DNA from: Oscillospiraceae bacterium
GTDB lineage: Bacteria; Bacillota; Clostridia; Oscillospirales; CAG-382
NCBI GenBank assembly: GCA_015064895.1
Contig: SVRI01000018.1
Coordinates: 1-45,917 of the forward strand
DNA length: 45,917 bases
Reading direction: 5' to 3'
Under the pieces are notes generated by a model, which saw only the letters and a program-made list of their open reading frames with translations, had not been told where the DNA came from and ran no database searches. A program made the position numbers and the translations under genes. This document shows, piece by piece, positions 16,628 to 26,871 of this stretch; the first letter of the stretch is position 1, and the number at the start of each line of letters is the position of its first letter.

Positions 16628-18724
16628 ATGGCTAAAAAAGCAGGAGAGTATGGCAATCAGAGTATTTCATCCCTTAAAGGACCCGATAAGGTAAGAAAAA
16701 GACCTGCGGTAATATTCGGCTCGGACGGTCTTGAGGGCTGTGAGCATTCCTTCTTTGAAATACTTGCGAATTCCATAGACGAAGCTGAAGCAGGCTACGG
16801 CGATAGAATAAACGTAACCGTAACAAGAGACAAAGTGATAAAAGTTGAGGACTTCGGACGAGGTGTACCTCTTGATTGGAACGAGAACGAACAGAGATAT
16901 AACTGGGACCTTGTTTTCTGTGAGCTTTATGCCGGCGGTAAGTACGATAATAACGAAGGCGAGGCATACGAATATTCCCTTGGTCTTAACGGTCTTGGTG
17001 CCTGTGCTACACAGTTCAGTTCTGAGTTTATGAATGTAACCAGCTTCACAAAGCAGGGAAAGTACTCTATTTCCTTTGAAAAAGGCTTTCCTACAACTGA
17101 ACTTATAAGGGAAGATCCTGTCAGAAGAAGAACCGGTACTGTTATTGAATGGAAGCCTGACCTTAACGTTTTTACCGACATCAATATGCCTTTTGAATAC
17201 TTTGATGAGGTAATGAAAAAGCAGGCAATCGTAAATTCGGGAATTACCCTTACAATTGACTATGAAACAGAAAACGGCGAACATATAAAGAAGGAATACC
17301 TTTATAAAAACGGTATTGTTGACTATGTCAATGAGCTTATAAGCGTTGGTGATATAGTGCCCTCAGCAGAAGAAAAATCAGAGGAATCCGAGGAAGAAGA
17401 AAGCACCGAGGAAGTATCACAAGAAGCAACCGAGGAAAAGGATGCAGATACATCGAGAACTCTTGCACTTTCCACTCCTGCCTATTTCCAGACAGAGCGC
17501 CAGGGCAGAGACAGAGAGGATAAGCCTGAGTATAAACTCAAGGTTGAAGCGGTGTTCTGCTTCTCAAATGCAGTAAATAAGATAGAATACTATCATAACT
17601 CATCTTTCCTTGAACACGGCGGTTCACCCGATAAAGCGGCAAAGAGTGCCTTTGTAAAGGCGTTTGATACCTATCTTAAAAACAATAATAAATATAATAA
17701 AAACGAAAGTAAAATCACCTTCGGAGACGTTGAAGACTGCCTGATTCTTGTAGTTAATTCACACTCAACTATGGCAAGCTACGAAAATCAGACCAAGAAG
17801 GCGATTACCAATACATTTATAACCGAGGCAATGACTCAGTTCTTCCTGCATTCTCTTGAGGTTTTCTTTGCAGAAAATCCCAAGCAGGCAGAAAAGTGTG
17901 CTCAGCAGGTTCTTGTAAATAAGAGAAGCCGTGAGAATGCCGAAAGCACAAGAGTAAATATTAAAAAGAAACTGTCGGCTAAAATTGATATTGTCAACAG
18001 AGTTGAAAAGTTTGCCGACTGCAGAAGTAAGAACGCAGATAAACGTGAGCTTTTCATCGTGGAAGGCGACTCGGCAAAATCGTCCTGTATGCTTGCACGT
18101 GACCCCGATTTTCAGGCTATCATGCCTGTAAGAGGTAAGACTCTTAACTGCTTGAAGTCGGGATATGACAGAATTTTCAAGAGTGATATTATCGTAGACC
18201 TTCTTAAGGTTATCGGCTGCGGCGTTGAAATGGGTAAGAGTAAGGCGGGAAAGCTTAATGACTTCGACCCCGATTCCTTAAAGTGGAGTAAAATCATTAT
18301 ATGTACCGATGCGGATGAGGACGGATATCAGATAAGAACACTTATCCTTACGATTTTCTATAGACTTCTTCCCACACTCATCAAAATGGGTAAGGTTTAT
18401 ATCGCAGAATCTCCCCTTTATGAAATTACATCAAAGTCGGGCATCAGATTTGCCTATAACGAAGCTGAAAAGGCACAGATTCTTAAAGAAATCGAAGGCG
18501 AAAAATATACAATTCAGCGTTCCAAAGGTCTCGGTGAAAACGAACCGGATATGATGAATAAGACCACAATGAATCCTGCCAGCCGAAGACTTATCAGAGT
18601 TACACCCGACGATGAACAGGCAACATATATCATGTTCAATACACTTCTCGGTGATGACCTTGCGGCAAGAAAAGACTATATCGCAAAGTACGGCGCAGAT
18701 TATATAGACCTTGCAGACATTTGA
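16628..18724 (+). CDS. Divergent type II topoisomerase B subunit (GyrB/ParE-like)
   Basis: ATPase/TOPRIM subunit of a type IIA topoisomerase (698 aa). The GHKL ATPase keeps Glu44 and Asn48 (EILANSIDEA), Asp75 in DFGRGVP, AGGK (102-105) and GLNGLG (119-124). Normal GyrB/ParE read DNGRG and GLHGVG at the last two, so these are changed. The TOPRIM domain has EGDSA (479-483) and DADEDG (561-566), with the catalytic Glu and Asp-x-Asp metal ligands intact, but the usual GDSAGGSA is GDSAKSSC. An acidic, low-complexity segment (about 244-278) interrupts the N-terminal half. No gyrA/parC-type gene is next to it; mnmE follows. It could be a second topoisomerase IV or a specialised paralogue. Its ribosome site TAGGAG belongs to the end of the upstream repeat. 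Confidence 0.85.
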   Translation: MAKKAGEYGNQSISSLKGPDKVRKRPAVIFGSDGLEGCEHSFFEILANSIDEAEAGYGDRINVTVTRDKVIKVEDFGRGVPLDWNENEQRYNWDLVFCELYAGGKYDNNEGEAYEYSLGLNGLGACATQFSSEFMNVTSFTKQGKYSISFEKGFPTTELIREDPVRRRTGTVIEWKPDLNVFTDINMPFEYFDEVMKKQAIVNSGITLTIDYETENGEHIKKEYLYKNGIVDYVNELISVGDIVPSAEEKSEESEEEESTEEVSQEATEEKDADTSRTLALSTPAYFQTERQGRDREDKPEYKLKVEAVFCFSNAVNKIEYYHNSSFLEHGGSPDKAAKSAFVKAFDTYLKNNNKYNKNESKITFGDVEDCLILVVNSHSTMASYENQTKKAITNTFITEAMTQFFLHSLEVFFAENPKQAEKCAQQVLVNKRSRENAESTRVNIKKKLSAKIDIVNRVEKFADCRSKNADKRELFIVEGDSAKSSCMLARDPDFQAIMPVRGKTLNCLKSGYDRIFKSDIIVDLLKVIGCGVEMGKSKAGKLNDFDPDSLKWSKIIICTDADEDGYQIRTLILTIFYRLLPTLIKMGKVYIAESPLYEITSKSGIRFAYNEAEKAQILKEIEGEKYTIQRSKGLGENEPDMMNKTTMNPASRRLIRVTPDDEQATYIMFNTLLGDDLAARKDYIAKYGADYIDLADI

Positions 18725-18725
18725 T

Positions 18726-18759
18726 AAATGCAAAATGCAAAGTGCAAAATGCAAAATGA
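18726..18759 (+). repeat. Heptamer tract (AAAATGC)n
   Basis: About five head-to-tail copies of AAAATGC or one-base variants begin 2 bases after the stop codon of the topoisomerase gene. A partial structured repeat follows within 40 bases. Confidence 0.75.
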
Positions 18760-18793
18760 AATTGCAATTGAGCACAAAAGAAACGATTTAAAA

Positions 18794-18858
18794 TTATAGC
18801 GGAAAGGTGACAAATGCGAGTTCTTTTGCCTACTTTTCTGCGAAAGAAAAGTAGGAGA
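18794..18858 (+). repeat. Right-end fragment of the 243-bp repeat
   Basis: Nearly identical to 16549-16617: the GGAAAGGTGACAAATGCGAG segment and the terminal hairpin CCTACTTTTCT/AGAAAAGTAGG (18829-18839, 18845-18855). It is followed by GTAGGAG and then a second site, GTAGGGGAG, just before the mnmE ATG. Only the right-hand third of the unit is present. Confidence 0.8.
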
Positions 18859-18877
18859 AAGTAGGGGAGAAAACCTC

Positions 18878-20254
18878 ATGCACACAATAGCAGCGCTGGC
18901 AACTGCAGGCGGAAAAGGCGGCATTGCCGTAATAAGACTGTCGGGTGACGACTGCATAGACATTGCATCAAAGGTTTTCAAGCCTTTCAGGACACAGCTC
19001 TGCGATGCACAAAGTAATATGCAAATCTACGGCGAAATCGTCGGCAGTGACGGAGTGCGGATTGATACGGGACTTGCAACGGTTTTTCGTGCACCTCATT
19101 CATATACGGGCGAAAATACGGTTGAAATAAGTTGTCACGGAAGCCCTGTGGGTGTAAGCCTTATACTCACAGCACTTTTTGAAAACGGTGCAGAGCACGC
19201 ACTTCCGGGTGAATATACAAAACGTGCCTTTGTCAACGGCAAACTTGATTTAACTCAGGCAGAGGCGGTGGGCGAGCTGATTGATGCAGAAAGTACTACG
19301 GCACATAAGCTGTTTTCGGCACAGCTTTCGGGAAGCGTCGGAAAACTTGTCAGAGAGCAAGCCGATGAGATAACACATCTTCTTGCTTCGCTCTATGCTT
19401 ATATTGACTATCCCGACGAGGATATGACAGATATTCCCGAAGATGAACTGAAAGAAAGATTGCTTACAATAAAGAAGAAACTGCAAAAACTTACCGGCTC
19501 CTATGCTACAGGTCTTGCAATTACAGAGGGTGTCAAGAGTGCAATAGTGGGACTTCCCAATACCGGCAAGAGCTCACTTTTAAATGCACTTCTCGGCTTT
19601 GACAGGGCAATAGTTACCGATATTGCGGGCACAACACGAGATGTTGTCACCGAAAGCGTAATTGTCGGAGGCATAAAGCTTTGTCTTTCGGATACTGCGG
19701 GACTTCACGAAACAGAGGATACAGTCGAAAAAATCGGTGTTGAGCGTTCAAAGGCGGCACTCAGTGACTCAAGCCTTGTTTTCGGTGTGTTTGATGTCAG
19801 CGAAAGCCCGGGAGCAGATGAAGAAGAAATTGCAAAGCTTCTTGTAGATGCAAAGAATGATAAAAACGTCATTGTCGTACTTAATAAGTGCGATAAAAAT
19901 ACATCGCAAAATCACGAAGAGTATTTCAAAAACCTTGGCTTTGACAAAATAGTTTCCATCAGCGCAAAAGACGGCAGCGGTATGGAAAAAATAGAAGATG
20001 CCGTTAAGTCATTCTATCCCGATGTCGACTCTGCCATGGAGGGCGAAATCCTTGCAAATGCAAGACAGCACGCGGCACTTACCAAGGCTGTGTCCGATAT
20101 TGATAAGGCACTTTCCGCCCTTGAAAATCTAACGCCCGATACTGCGTGTCTTGATATGGAATCGGCTCTCGGAGAACTTCTTGAAGCCGACGGAAGACAG
20201 GTGTCTGAGGAAATAGTAAATAATATATTTGCACATTTCTGTGTAGGTAAATAG
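18878..20254 (+). CDS. mnmE: tRNA modification GTPase MnmE
   Basis: GTPase (458 aa, standard) that with MnmG modifies U34 of certain tRNAs. The N-terminal tetrahydrofolate-binding domain (MHTIAALATAGGKGGIAVIR) is followed by a helical domain. The inserted G domain has GLPNTGKSS (225-233), DIAGTTRD, DTAGLHETED and NKCD. The essential C-terminal motif FCVGK (CxGK) closes the protein. Start at ATG 18878 with GTAGGGGAG upstream. No mnmG or jag gene is adjacent, although mnmE, mnmG and rsmG often cluster near the origin in Firmicutes. prfB follows after 24 bases. Confidence 0.97.
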   Translation: MHTIAALATAGGKGGIAVIRLSGDDCIDIASKVFKPFRTQLCDAQSNMQIYGEIVGSDGVRIDTGLATVFRAPHSYTGENTVEISCHGSPVGVSLILTALFENGAEHALPGEYTKRAFVNGKLDLTQAEAVGELIDAESTTAHKLFSAQLSGSVGKLVREQADEITHLLASLYAYIDYPDEDMTDIPEDELKERLLTIKKKLQKLTGSYATGLAITEGVKSAIVGLPNTGKSSLLNALLGFDRAIVTDIAGTTRDVVTESVIVGGIKLCLSDTAGLHETEDTVEKIGVERSKAALSDSSLVFGVFDVSESPGADEEEIAKLLVDAKNDKNVIVVLNKCDKNTSQNHEEYFKNLGFDKIVSISAKDGSGMEKIEDAVKSFYPDVDSAMEGEILANARQHAALTKAVSDIDKALSALENLTPDTACLDMESALGELLEADGRQVSEEIVNNIFAHFCVGK

Positions 20255-20278
20255 GATAAATTTTTTTAGGAGACATAT

Positions 20279-21391
20279 ATGATAGTACAACTTGAAGAAG
20301 CAAAACAGCAGCTCGGTGTTCTTAAAGGTGATGCCGCAGAACTCAAAGAAGCTCTTAATGTTGAAGAGCTTTCGGCAAAGGCTAAGGAGCTTGAAAAAGC
20401 TACCTGTGCCGAGGATTTCTGGGGCAGGGATGACACTCAGAGCATTATGGCTGAACTTAACAACGCAAGAAATATCGTAAACACATATAACGACCTTGCC
20501 GACGGAATAGATGCCCTTTATGAAATGATTGAAATGGCAATCGAAATGGATGACGAAAGCTTTACCGAAGAAATCCTTTCCGAACTCTCAAGACTTTCAA
20601 AAAGCTATGACAATCAGAGAATCATGGCACTTCTTTCGGGTGAATTTGATAAGAATAACGCAATTCTTGCAATCCATCCCGGTGCAGGCGGAACCGAGGC
20701 TCAGGACTGGGCACTCATGCTCTACCGTATGTACTGCCGCTGGGCTGAAAAGAGAGGCTTCAAGGTGAAACTGCTCGACTACCTTGACGGTGAAGAAGCA
20801 GGCATTAAGAGTGCAACAATCCTCATCACAGGCGACTATGCCTACGGTTACCTCAGAAGTGAGGTCGGGGTTCACAGACTTGTGCGTGTTTCACCCTTTG
20901 ACTCGTCAGGACGCAGACACACATCCTTTGCTTCTGTTGAAGTAATGCCCGAATTCAATGATGAAATCGCTATTGAAATCAGAGACGAAGATATCGAAAT
21001 CGAAACCCACAGAGCCAGCGGTGCAGGCGGTCAGCATGTTAACAAGACCGACTCGGCGGTTCGTATTACCCATAAGCCTACGGGTATCGTTGTCGGCTGT
21101 CAGACCGAAAGAAGCCAGCTTCAAAACAGAGAAACCTGTATGAAGATGCTGAAATCCAAACTTATGGAAATCAAGCAGAGAGAAAAGCTCGATAAGATTG
21201 AAGATATCAAGGGCGAAAAGCTCAACATAGAGTGGGGCAGCCAGATTCGTTCCTATGTATTTATGCCCTATACACTCGTCAAAGATACCCGTACAGGTTG
21301 TGAAGACGGTAATATCTCGGCGGTTATGGACGGTGATATTGATGAATTTATCACGGCATTCCTTAAGGCAAAGGGGAACTTTATTAAGTAA
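20279..21391 (+). CDS. prfB: Peptide chain release factor 2
   Basis: Terminates translation at UGA and UAA (370 aa). The stop-recognition tripeptide Ser-Pro-Phe is at 205-207 ([13 protein letters not shown]), and the peptidyl-hydrolysis GGQ motif at 250-252 ([18 protein letters not shown]). The reading frame is continuous: where many prfB genes carry a CTTTGA programmed frameshift near codon 25, this one reads [13 protein letters not shown] with no stop. Ribosome site TTAGGAG. A heptamer repeat tract starts 2 bases after the stop. Confidence 0.96.
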   Translation: MIVQLEEAKQQLGVLKGDAAELKEALNVEELSAKAKELEKATCAEDFWGRDDTQSIMAELNNARNIVNTYNDLADGIDALYEMIEMAIEMDDESFTEEILSELSRLSKSYDNQRIMALLSGEFDKNNAILAIHPGAGGTEAQDWALMLYRMYCRWAEKRGFKVKLLDYLDGEEAGIKSATILITGDYAYGYLRSEVGVHRLVRVSPFDSSGRRHTSFASVEVMPEFNDEIAIEIRDEDIEIETHRASGAGGQHVNKTDSAVRITHKPTGIVVGCQTERSQLQNRETCMKMLKSKLMEIKQREKLDKIEDIKGEKLNIEWGSQIRSYVFMPYTLVKDTRTGCEDGNISAVMDGDIDEFITAFLKAKGNFIK

Positions 21392-21392
21392 A

Positions 21393-21441
21393 AGTTAGGA
21401 GTTAGGAGTTAGGAGTTAGGAGTTAGGAGTTAGGAGTTGGC
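21393..21441 (+). repeat. Heptamer tract (AGTTAGG)6
   Basis: Six exact tandem copies of AGTTAGG (21393-21434) and one degenerate copy, starting 2 bases after the prfB stop and ending 12 bases before a structured repeat. Such tracts can vary in copy number by slippage. Confidence 0.9.
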
Positions 21442-21452
21442 ATTGACACCAA

Positions 21453-21674
21453 ATGTGAGAGGTAAGGCTCCGTGCCGAAGGAGAGAAGTCAGCGTAGGGC
21501 GTGCGGCTGTATCGTGTAGACTTGCAGTTGCCCAAATTTTGACGATTTCGTAGAAGAATTTTGCCGAAATTGTTTATGTCAAAATTTGCCTCGTGGGAAA
21601 ACGCTTCTCACGACCGAGCCATCTCTCCTGTTGAGCGGAGAATTTTTGGTTCTTTTGTTTCGGGACAAAAGAAC
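21453..21674 (+). repeat. Structured dispersed repeat, copy B (left part missing)
   Basis: Right part of the element seen at 1-514 and 28440-28937. It has GAGAGGTAAG, a GC hairpin (21466-21476), outer helix 21479-21486/21622-21629, the shared tags and a terminal hairpin. The terminal stem is GTTCTTTTGT/ACAAAAGAAC (21649-21658, 21665-21674), with the same loop TTCGGG. Compared with copies A and C one base pair is reversed (A-T to T-A), keeping the stem perfect. The interior differs: it carries the 21533-21588 module in inverted orientation plus a small hairpin TCGTG/CACGA (21591-21613). Together with the heptamer tract it fills the 306-bp gap after prfB. Confidence 0.8.
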
Positions 21675-21697
21675 AGAAAGGTGTAAAGAGGTATACT

Positions 21698-21922
21698 ATG
21701 AGAACAAAAGTCAAAATCATACTGGTAATTGTTTTAGTTTTGGCAGTTTATTTGTTCCCGACAAAAGGATATATGAAAGACGGCGGAAGCGTTTGTTATA
21801 GCTCCTTGATATATGATATATACGACTACCATTCTTTTGACGGCTTGCGAGGTATAAGTGTTGAAATATTTGGGAAACAAATATATGACGGCACATATTA
21901 TGTTGAGCCTGCTTTCAAATAA
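21698..21922 (+). CDS. Small membrane-anchored or secreted protein
   Basis: A 74-aa protein with one hydrophobic N-terminal helix (VKIILVIVLVLAVYLF, about 5-20), no lipobox cysteine, then a short polar part containing YMKDGGSVCYSSLIYDIYDYH and ISVEIFGKQIYDG. This KDGG...Y..liY.i...h...gi.veifg..vY pattern resembles small exported proteins of unknown function that I recall from gut Clostridia; the resemblance is from memory. The ribosome site is AGAGGT, 6 bases before the ATG. It directly follows repeat copy B. It may be short relative to relatives. The role is unknown. Confidence 0.6.
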   Translation: MRTKVKIILVIVLVLAVYLFPTKGYMKDGGSVCYSSLIYDIYDYHSFDGLRGISVEIFGKQIYDGTYYVEPAFK

Positions 21923-22002
21923 TACACACATTTCTTTTTGAGCATATCCATAAAAGCGTTTGCAACAATTTACAATTCCTTAACAAACTCCCCCGAACCC
22001 TG

Positions 22003-22011
22003 TGATATAAT
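22003..22011 (+). promoter_or_regulatory. Extended -10 promoter for rplS
   Basis: TGATATAAT, an extended -10 (hexamer TATAAT at 22006-22011). No well-spaced -35 is visible; TTAACA at 21980-21985 would be 20 bases away. Confidence 0.55.
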
Positions 22012-22019
22012 ACATTCGT

Positions 22020-22112
22020 TGCGTTATGGGCATTAGCCTGTAATATACATTATCACGGACAGTCCTCTGTTAAATAGCTGGCATGAATGTCCGAAAAATA
22101 AGGAGGAAAACC
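22020..22112 (+). ncRNA. Candidate structured leader of rplS (L19 leader-like)
   Basis: About 95 untranslated bases separate the promoter from rplS. They contain CGGACA (22055-22060) pairing with TGTCCG (22088-22093) around a 27-base loop. Ribosomal-protein L19 leaders are known in Firmicutes, but I cannot confirm a match to that RNA family by eye. Confidence 0.35.
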
Positions 22113-22114
22113 CA

Positions 22115-22465
22115 ATGAGCAAGAATCTTGTCCTTGAGGCTTTTACAAACGAACAGCTTAAAACTGAAGTTACATCCTTCAATGTTGGTGATACAATCAG
22201 AGTACACAACAGAATCAAGGAAGGTAACAGAGAAAGAATCCAGCTTTTCGAAGGTACAGTTATCGCAAAGAGAAACGGCGGTATCTCCGAAACATTCACA
22301 GTAAGAAGAGTAGCTTATGGCTGCGGTGTCGAAAAGACTTTCCCTCTCCACTCTCCTAACGTTGCGAAGATCGACGTTATCAGACGCGGTAAGGTTAGAC
22401 GTGCTAAGCTCTTCTATCTCCGTGACAGAGTTGGTAAGGCAGCTAAGGTTAAGGAAAACATCTAA
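22115..22465 (+). CDS. rplS: 50S ribosomal protein L19
   Basis: Ribosomal protein at the subunit interface (116 aa, standard). Recognised by [54 protein letters not shown] and the basic end [23 protein letters not shown] lies 8 bases before the ATG. A stand-alone unit with its own promoter, leader and terminator; the rpsP-rimM-trmD genes that often precede rplS are not here. Confidence 0.98.
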   Translation: MSKNLVLEAFTNEQLKTEVTSFNVGDTIRVHNRIKEGNRERIQLFEGTVIAKRNGGISETFTVRRVAYGCGVEKTFPLHSPNVAKIDVIRRGKVRRAKLFYLRDRVGKAAKVKENI

Positions 22466-22519
22466 GACCCTGTGCCGAAAGCCGCAAATTAAAGCGGCAA
22501 AGTCTTTATAAGACGTAAG

Positions 22520-22547
22520 AAGCCGTGATTTACTTCACGGCTTTTTT
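22520..22547 (+). terminator. Terminator after rplS
   Basis: Stem AAGCCGTGA/TCACGGCTT (22520-22528, 22535-22543), 6-base loop, then TTTT. A smaller stem GCCGC/GCGGC precedes it at about 22480-22497. Confidence 0.85.
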
Positions 22548-22610
22548 GCTTATAAAGTTGTGAATATCCCATGAAAAAGATACACATATATTTTGAAAAG
22601 AGGAAAGCTT

Positions 22611-23462
22611 GTGTCTAATAATAAGAAAGTTAAAAACAGTTTTATTGCCTCTGTCTATGAATGGGTTGAGGTAATATGTGTTGCTCTTTTTGCTGTTGTT
22701 TTGCTGTTTACCTTTGCGTTCAGACTTGTAACCGTTGACGGCCCGTCAATGAATGATACGCTTCAGCATGGTGACAGACTCATAATTTCCGACATGTTCT
22801 ATAAGCCAAAGACCGGAGATGTGGTGGTTGTCCACGATGCTTCATCCAAGCATGTTCAGGGACCAATAATTAAACGTGTTATTGCTACCGAGGGTGAAAC
22901 TGTCAATATCGACCCCGAAACATGGCAGGTATCGGTAACAGATGTAAACGGTAACGTCAGGGTTCTGAAGGAAGATTATGCAAAGAAAGTCAATTTGATA
23001 ACAGTTCTTGTTTCCGAAACCGAAAAGGTAGAGATACATCTTGAATCTCTTGCCGCATATCTGATTGATATGGATAGCGGTAAATTAGTTTCCGTCGAAA
23101 GCTTGGATGAAAATAATCTGAGAGTATCACTTACATTCGGAAGAACCGTTTCGGTAAACACAAAAACTCTTGATGCAACTCTTACTTTCGGAAACGGCAC
23201 ATCACAAAAGCTTCCGAAAGAAGCAGTGATAAAAGAGCTTGACAATATGAGAGTTGGTAAATTCTCTGATAAAAGCTATTATCCCGAGGCAATACCGCTT
23301 AATGAATATCCCCATACCGTAGAAAAAGGACACGTTTTTGTCATGGGTGATAACAGAAATAATTCTCTTGACTCAAGACTTCTCGGAGATGTTGATGAAC
23401 GAATGATTCTCGGCAAAGCATATCTCAGAGTTTTCCCCAATCCCAAGTTTGGTTTTAATTAA
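22611..23462 (+). CDS. lepB: Signal peptidase I with enlarged domain
   Basis: Membrane serine protease that cleaves signal peptides outside the cell (283 aa). One N-terminal TM helix (about 18-40) is followed by catalytic Ser46 in DGPSMNDTL, general base Lys88 in IIKRVIATEGE, and GDNRNNSLDSR (246-256). Between the Lys motif and GDNR there are about 155 residues, roughly 80-100 more than in the short Gram-positive enzymes; the extra part (about 130-225) is beta-rich and acidic. Start GTG 22611 is chosen because AAGAGG (22598-22603) precedes it by 7 bases; the in-frame TTG at 22593 overlaps that site. It is separated from rplS by a terminator. Confidence 0.92.
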   Translation: MSNNKKVKNSFIASVYEWVEVICVALFAVVLLFTFAFRLVTVDGPSMNDTLQHGDRLIISDMFYKPKTGDVVVVHDASSKHVQGPIIKRVIATEGETVNIDPETWQVSVTDVNGNVRVLKEDYAKKVNLITVLVSETEKVEIHLESLAAYLIDMDSGKLVSVESLDENNLRVSLTFGRTVSVNTKTLDATLTFGNGTSQKLPKEAVIKELDNMRVGKFSDKSYYPEAIPLNEYPHTVEKGHVFVMGDNRNNSLDSRLLGDVDERMILGKAYLRVFPNPKFGFN

Positions 23463-23470
23463 TGAAACAC

Positions 23471-23503
23471 AAATCCCTCTGCTTTTTGCAGAGGGATTTT
23501 TAT
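23471..23503. terminator. Bidirectional terminator between lepB and ligA
   Basis: Stem AAATCCCTCTGC/GCAGAGGGATTT (23471-23482, 23488-23499), loop TTTTT, T-rich on both strands. It serves the two convergent genes. Confidence 0.85.
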
Positions 23504-23504
23504 G

Positions 23505-25559
<2,055 letters not shown>

Positions 25560-25618
25560 TTATATATTACTATATAAGAATAAATTTTATACAATTTTAT
25601 AAAAATTGTAAAAAGAGG

Positions 25619-25647
25619 TTGTTTTTTTCAAAAAGTCATGTTATAAT
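25619..25647 (+). promoter_or_regulatory. Promoter for the 25700 gene
   Basis: TTGTTT (25619-25624), 17-base spacer, extended -10 TGTTATAAT (hexamer 25642-25647). Divergent from the ligA promoter. Confidence 0.75.
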
Positions 25648-25699
25648 ACATGAGATAGCTGATAAAGCCAATCAGGATATTTGAAATTTGGAGGATATT

Positions 25700-26761
25700 A
25701 TGGCACATTTAACAGGCTCACAGAAAAAGAAACGCAACATTTTTATTGCATTATGCATAGCAATAGTTCTTGTTGTTGCGGCAATTGCACTTGTTGTATA
25801 TAACGGAATCACAGTTGCTTCTTTCGGTAACGAAACAGTTGAGAAGGCAGTTGCTGAATCCCTCGGCGGAAAGAATAAGGCCGGCTCACTCAAGAAGGAT
25901 GATCTTGCAAAGTATACTTATGTGGAATTGTCAAATGTTGAACTTGCTCCCGGCAGTGCTCAGTTCAATGTTGCTCTCGGCAAGGACGATTTTATTGCAG
26001 CACTTGGCTCCTATAATGCAGAGCAGGATGTTATTGCAAAAGCAAACTCCGATAAACAGGCAAAGCTTGATGAACTTTACAATGAAGCTCTTGATGCAAA
26101 GAAGGCAGAAAAGACAGAAGGCGAATGGACTGAAGAAGACCAGAAGGCTTTTGACGATGCATATGTTGTGCCTGAGGTTGATGTAGTAGTACCCGAAGCA
26201 AAGATTGCTTATCCCGAAAAGCTTTTGAAGTCTGCTTCGACTGAAACATCCGGTGCTTTGATCAATATGAACGACATCAAGTACTTTACAGGTGCAAAGA
26301 CTGTTAATATTTTGGGCGGTAAGGTTGATATCAATAACCTCAAGGGTCTCAAGAATCTTTCGGAACTCACAATTACTGCTTCCAAGATTGAAAACTTTGA
26401 AGAACTCGCAAAGCTTGATTACTCCAAGATTAAGAAGATTACGATTGACGTAGCTTGCGAAGGACCCACAAACAACATGCTTAATGCTCTCAAGCCTTAT
26501 GGCGAAAAGATTTACCTTGCAGAGTATTACAATTATGGTTATGGCATGATTATGAATGCCGGTGAAATCTCTCTTGCTGATTACTTCAAGTCTTTGGAAG
26601 AAGCTGAAAAGGCTCCCGAAGAAGAAGTGACAGAACCTGTGGTAGAACCCGAGGCAGAACCTGAAGTTGAACCTGAAGTTGAACCTGAAACTACTCCGGA
26701 AGAAAACGGCGGCGAACCTGCTCCCGAAGATAACACAGAGAATCAGACAGCTAACGAATAA
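25700..26761 (+). CDS. Membrane-anchored acidic protein with LRR-like segment
   Basis: A 353-aa protein I do not recognise by family. A basic start (HLTGSQKKKRN) and one TM helix (about 14-38) give a cytoplasm-in, outside-out topology. The outer part has an EALDAKKAEKTEGEW coiled-coil-like helix, then a segment with leucine-rich spacing (INNLKGLKNLSELTITASKIENFEELAKL, split here only by name, about 210-240). It ends in a Pro/Glu tail with repeated EPEVEPEVEPE. The tail resembles wall-spanning linkers, but there is no LPxTG sorting motif. The start is ATG 25700, 5 bases after GGAGG (25690-25694). It has its own promoter and terminator. It could be a cell-surface scaffold; the function is unknown. 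Confidence 0.75.
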   Translation: MAHLTGSQKKKRNIFIALCIAIVLVVAAIALVVYNGITVASFGNETVEKAVAESLGGKNKAGSLKKDDLAKYTYVELSNVELAPGSAQFNVALGKDDFIAALGSYNAEQDVIAKANSDKQAKLDELYNEALDAKKAEKTEGEWTEEDQKAFDDAYVVPEVDVVVPEAKIAYPEKLLKSASTETSGALINMNDIKYFTGAKTVNILGGKVDINNLKGLKNLSELTITASKIENFEELAKLDYSKIKKITIDVACEGPTNNMLNALKPYGEKIYLAEYYNYGYGMIMNAGEISLADYFKSLEEAEKAPEEEVTEPVVEPEAEPEVEPEVEPETTPEENGGEPAPEDNTENQTANE

Positions 26762-26773
26762 TATCTAAAATTT

Positions 26774-26812
26774 GCCGACGAATTCAGCAAACGAATTTCG
26801 TCGGCTCTTTTT
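26774..26812 (+). terminator. Terminator after the 25700 gene
   Basis: Stem GCCGACGAA/TTCGTCGGC (26774-26782, 26797-26805) followed by TCTTTTTAT. Confidence 0.85.
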
Positions 26813-26871
26813 ATGGGCTATTTCGAAATAAAAACACCTGTATACGGCGCGGTTTGCCGGAGGTAGTGCTT

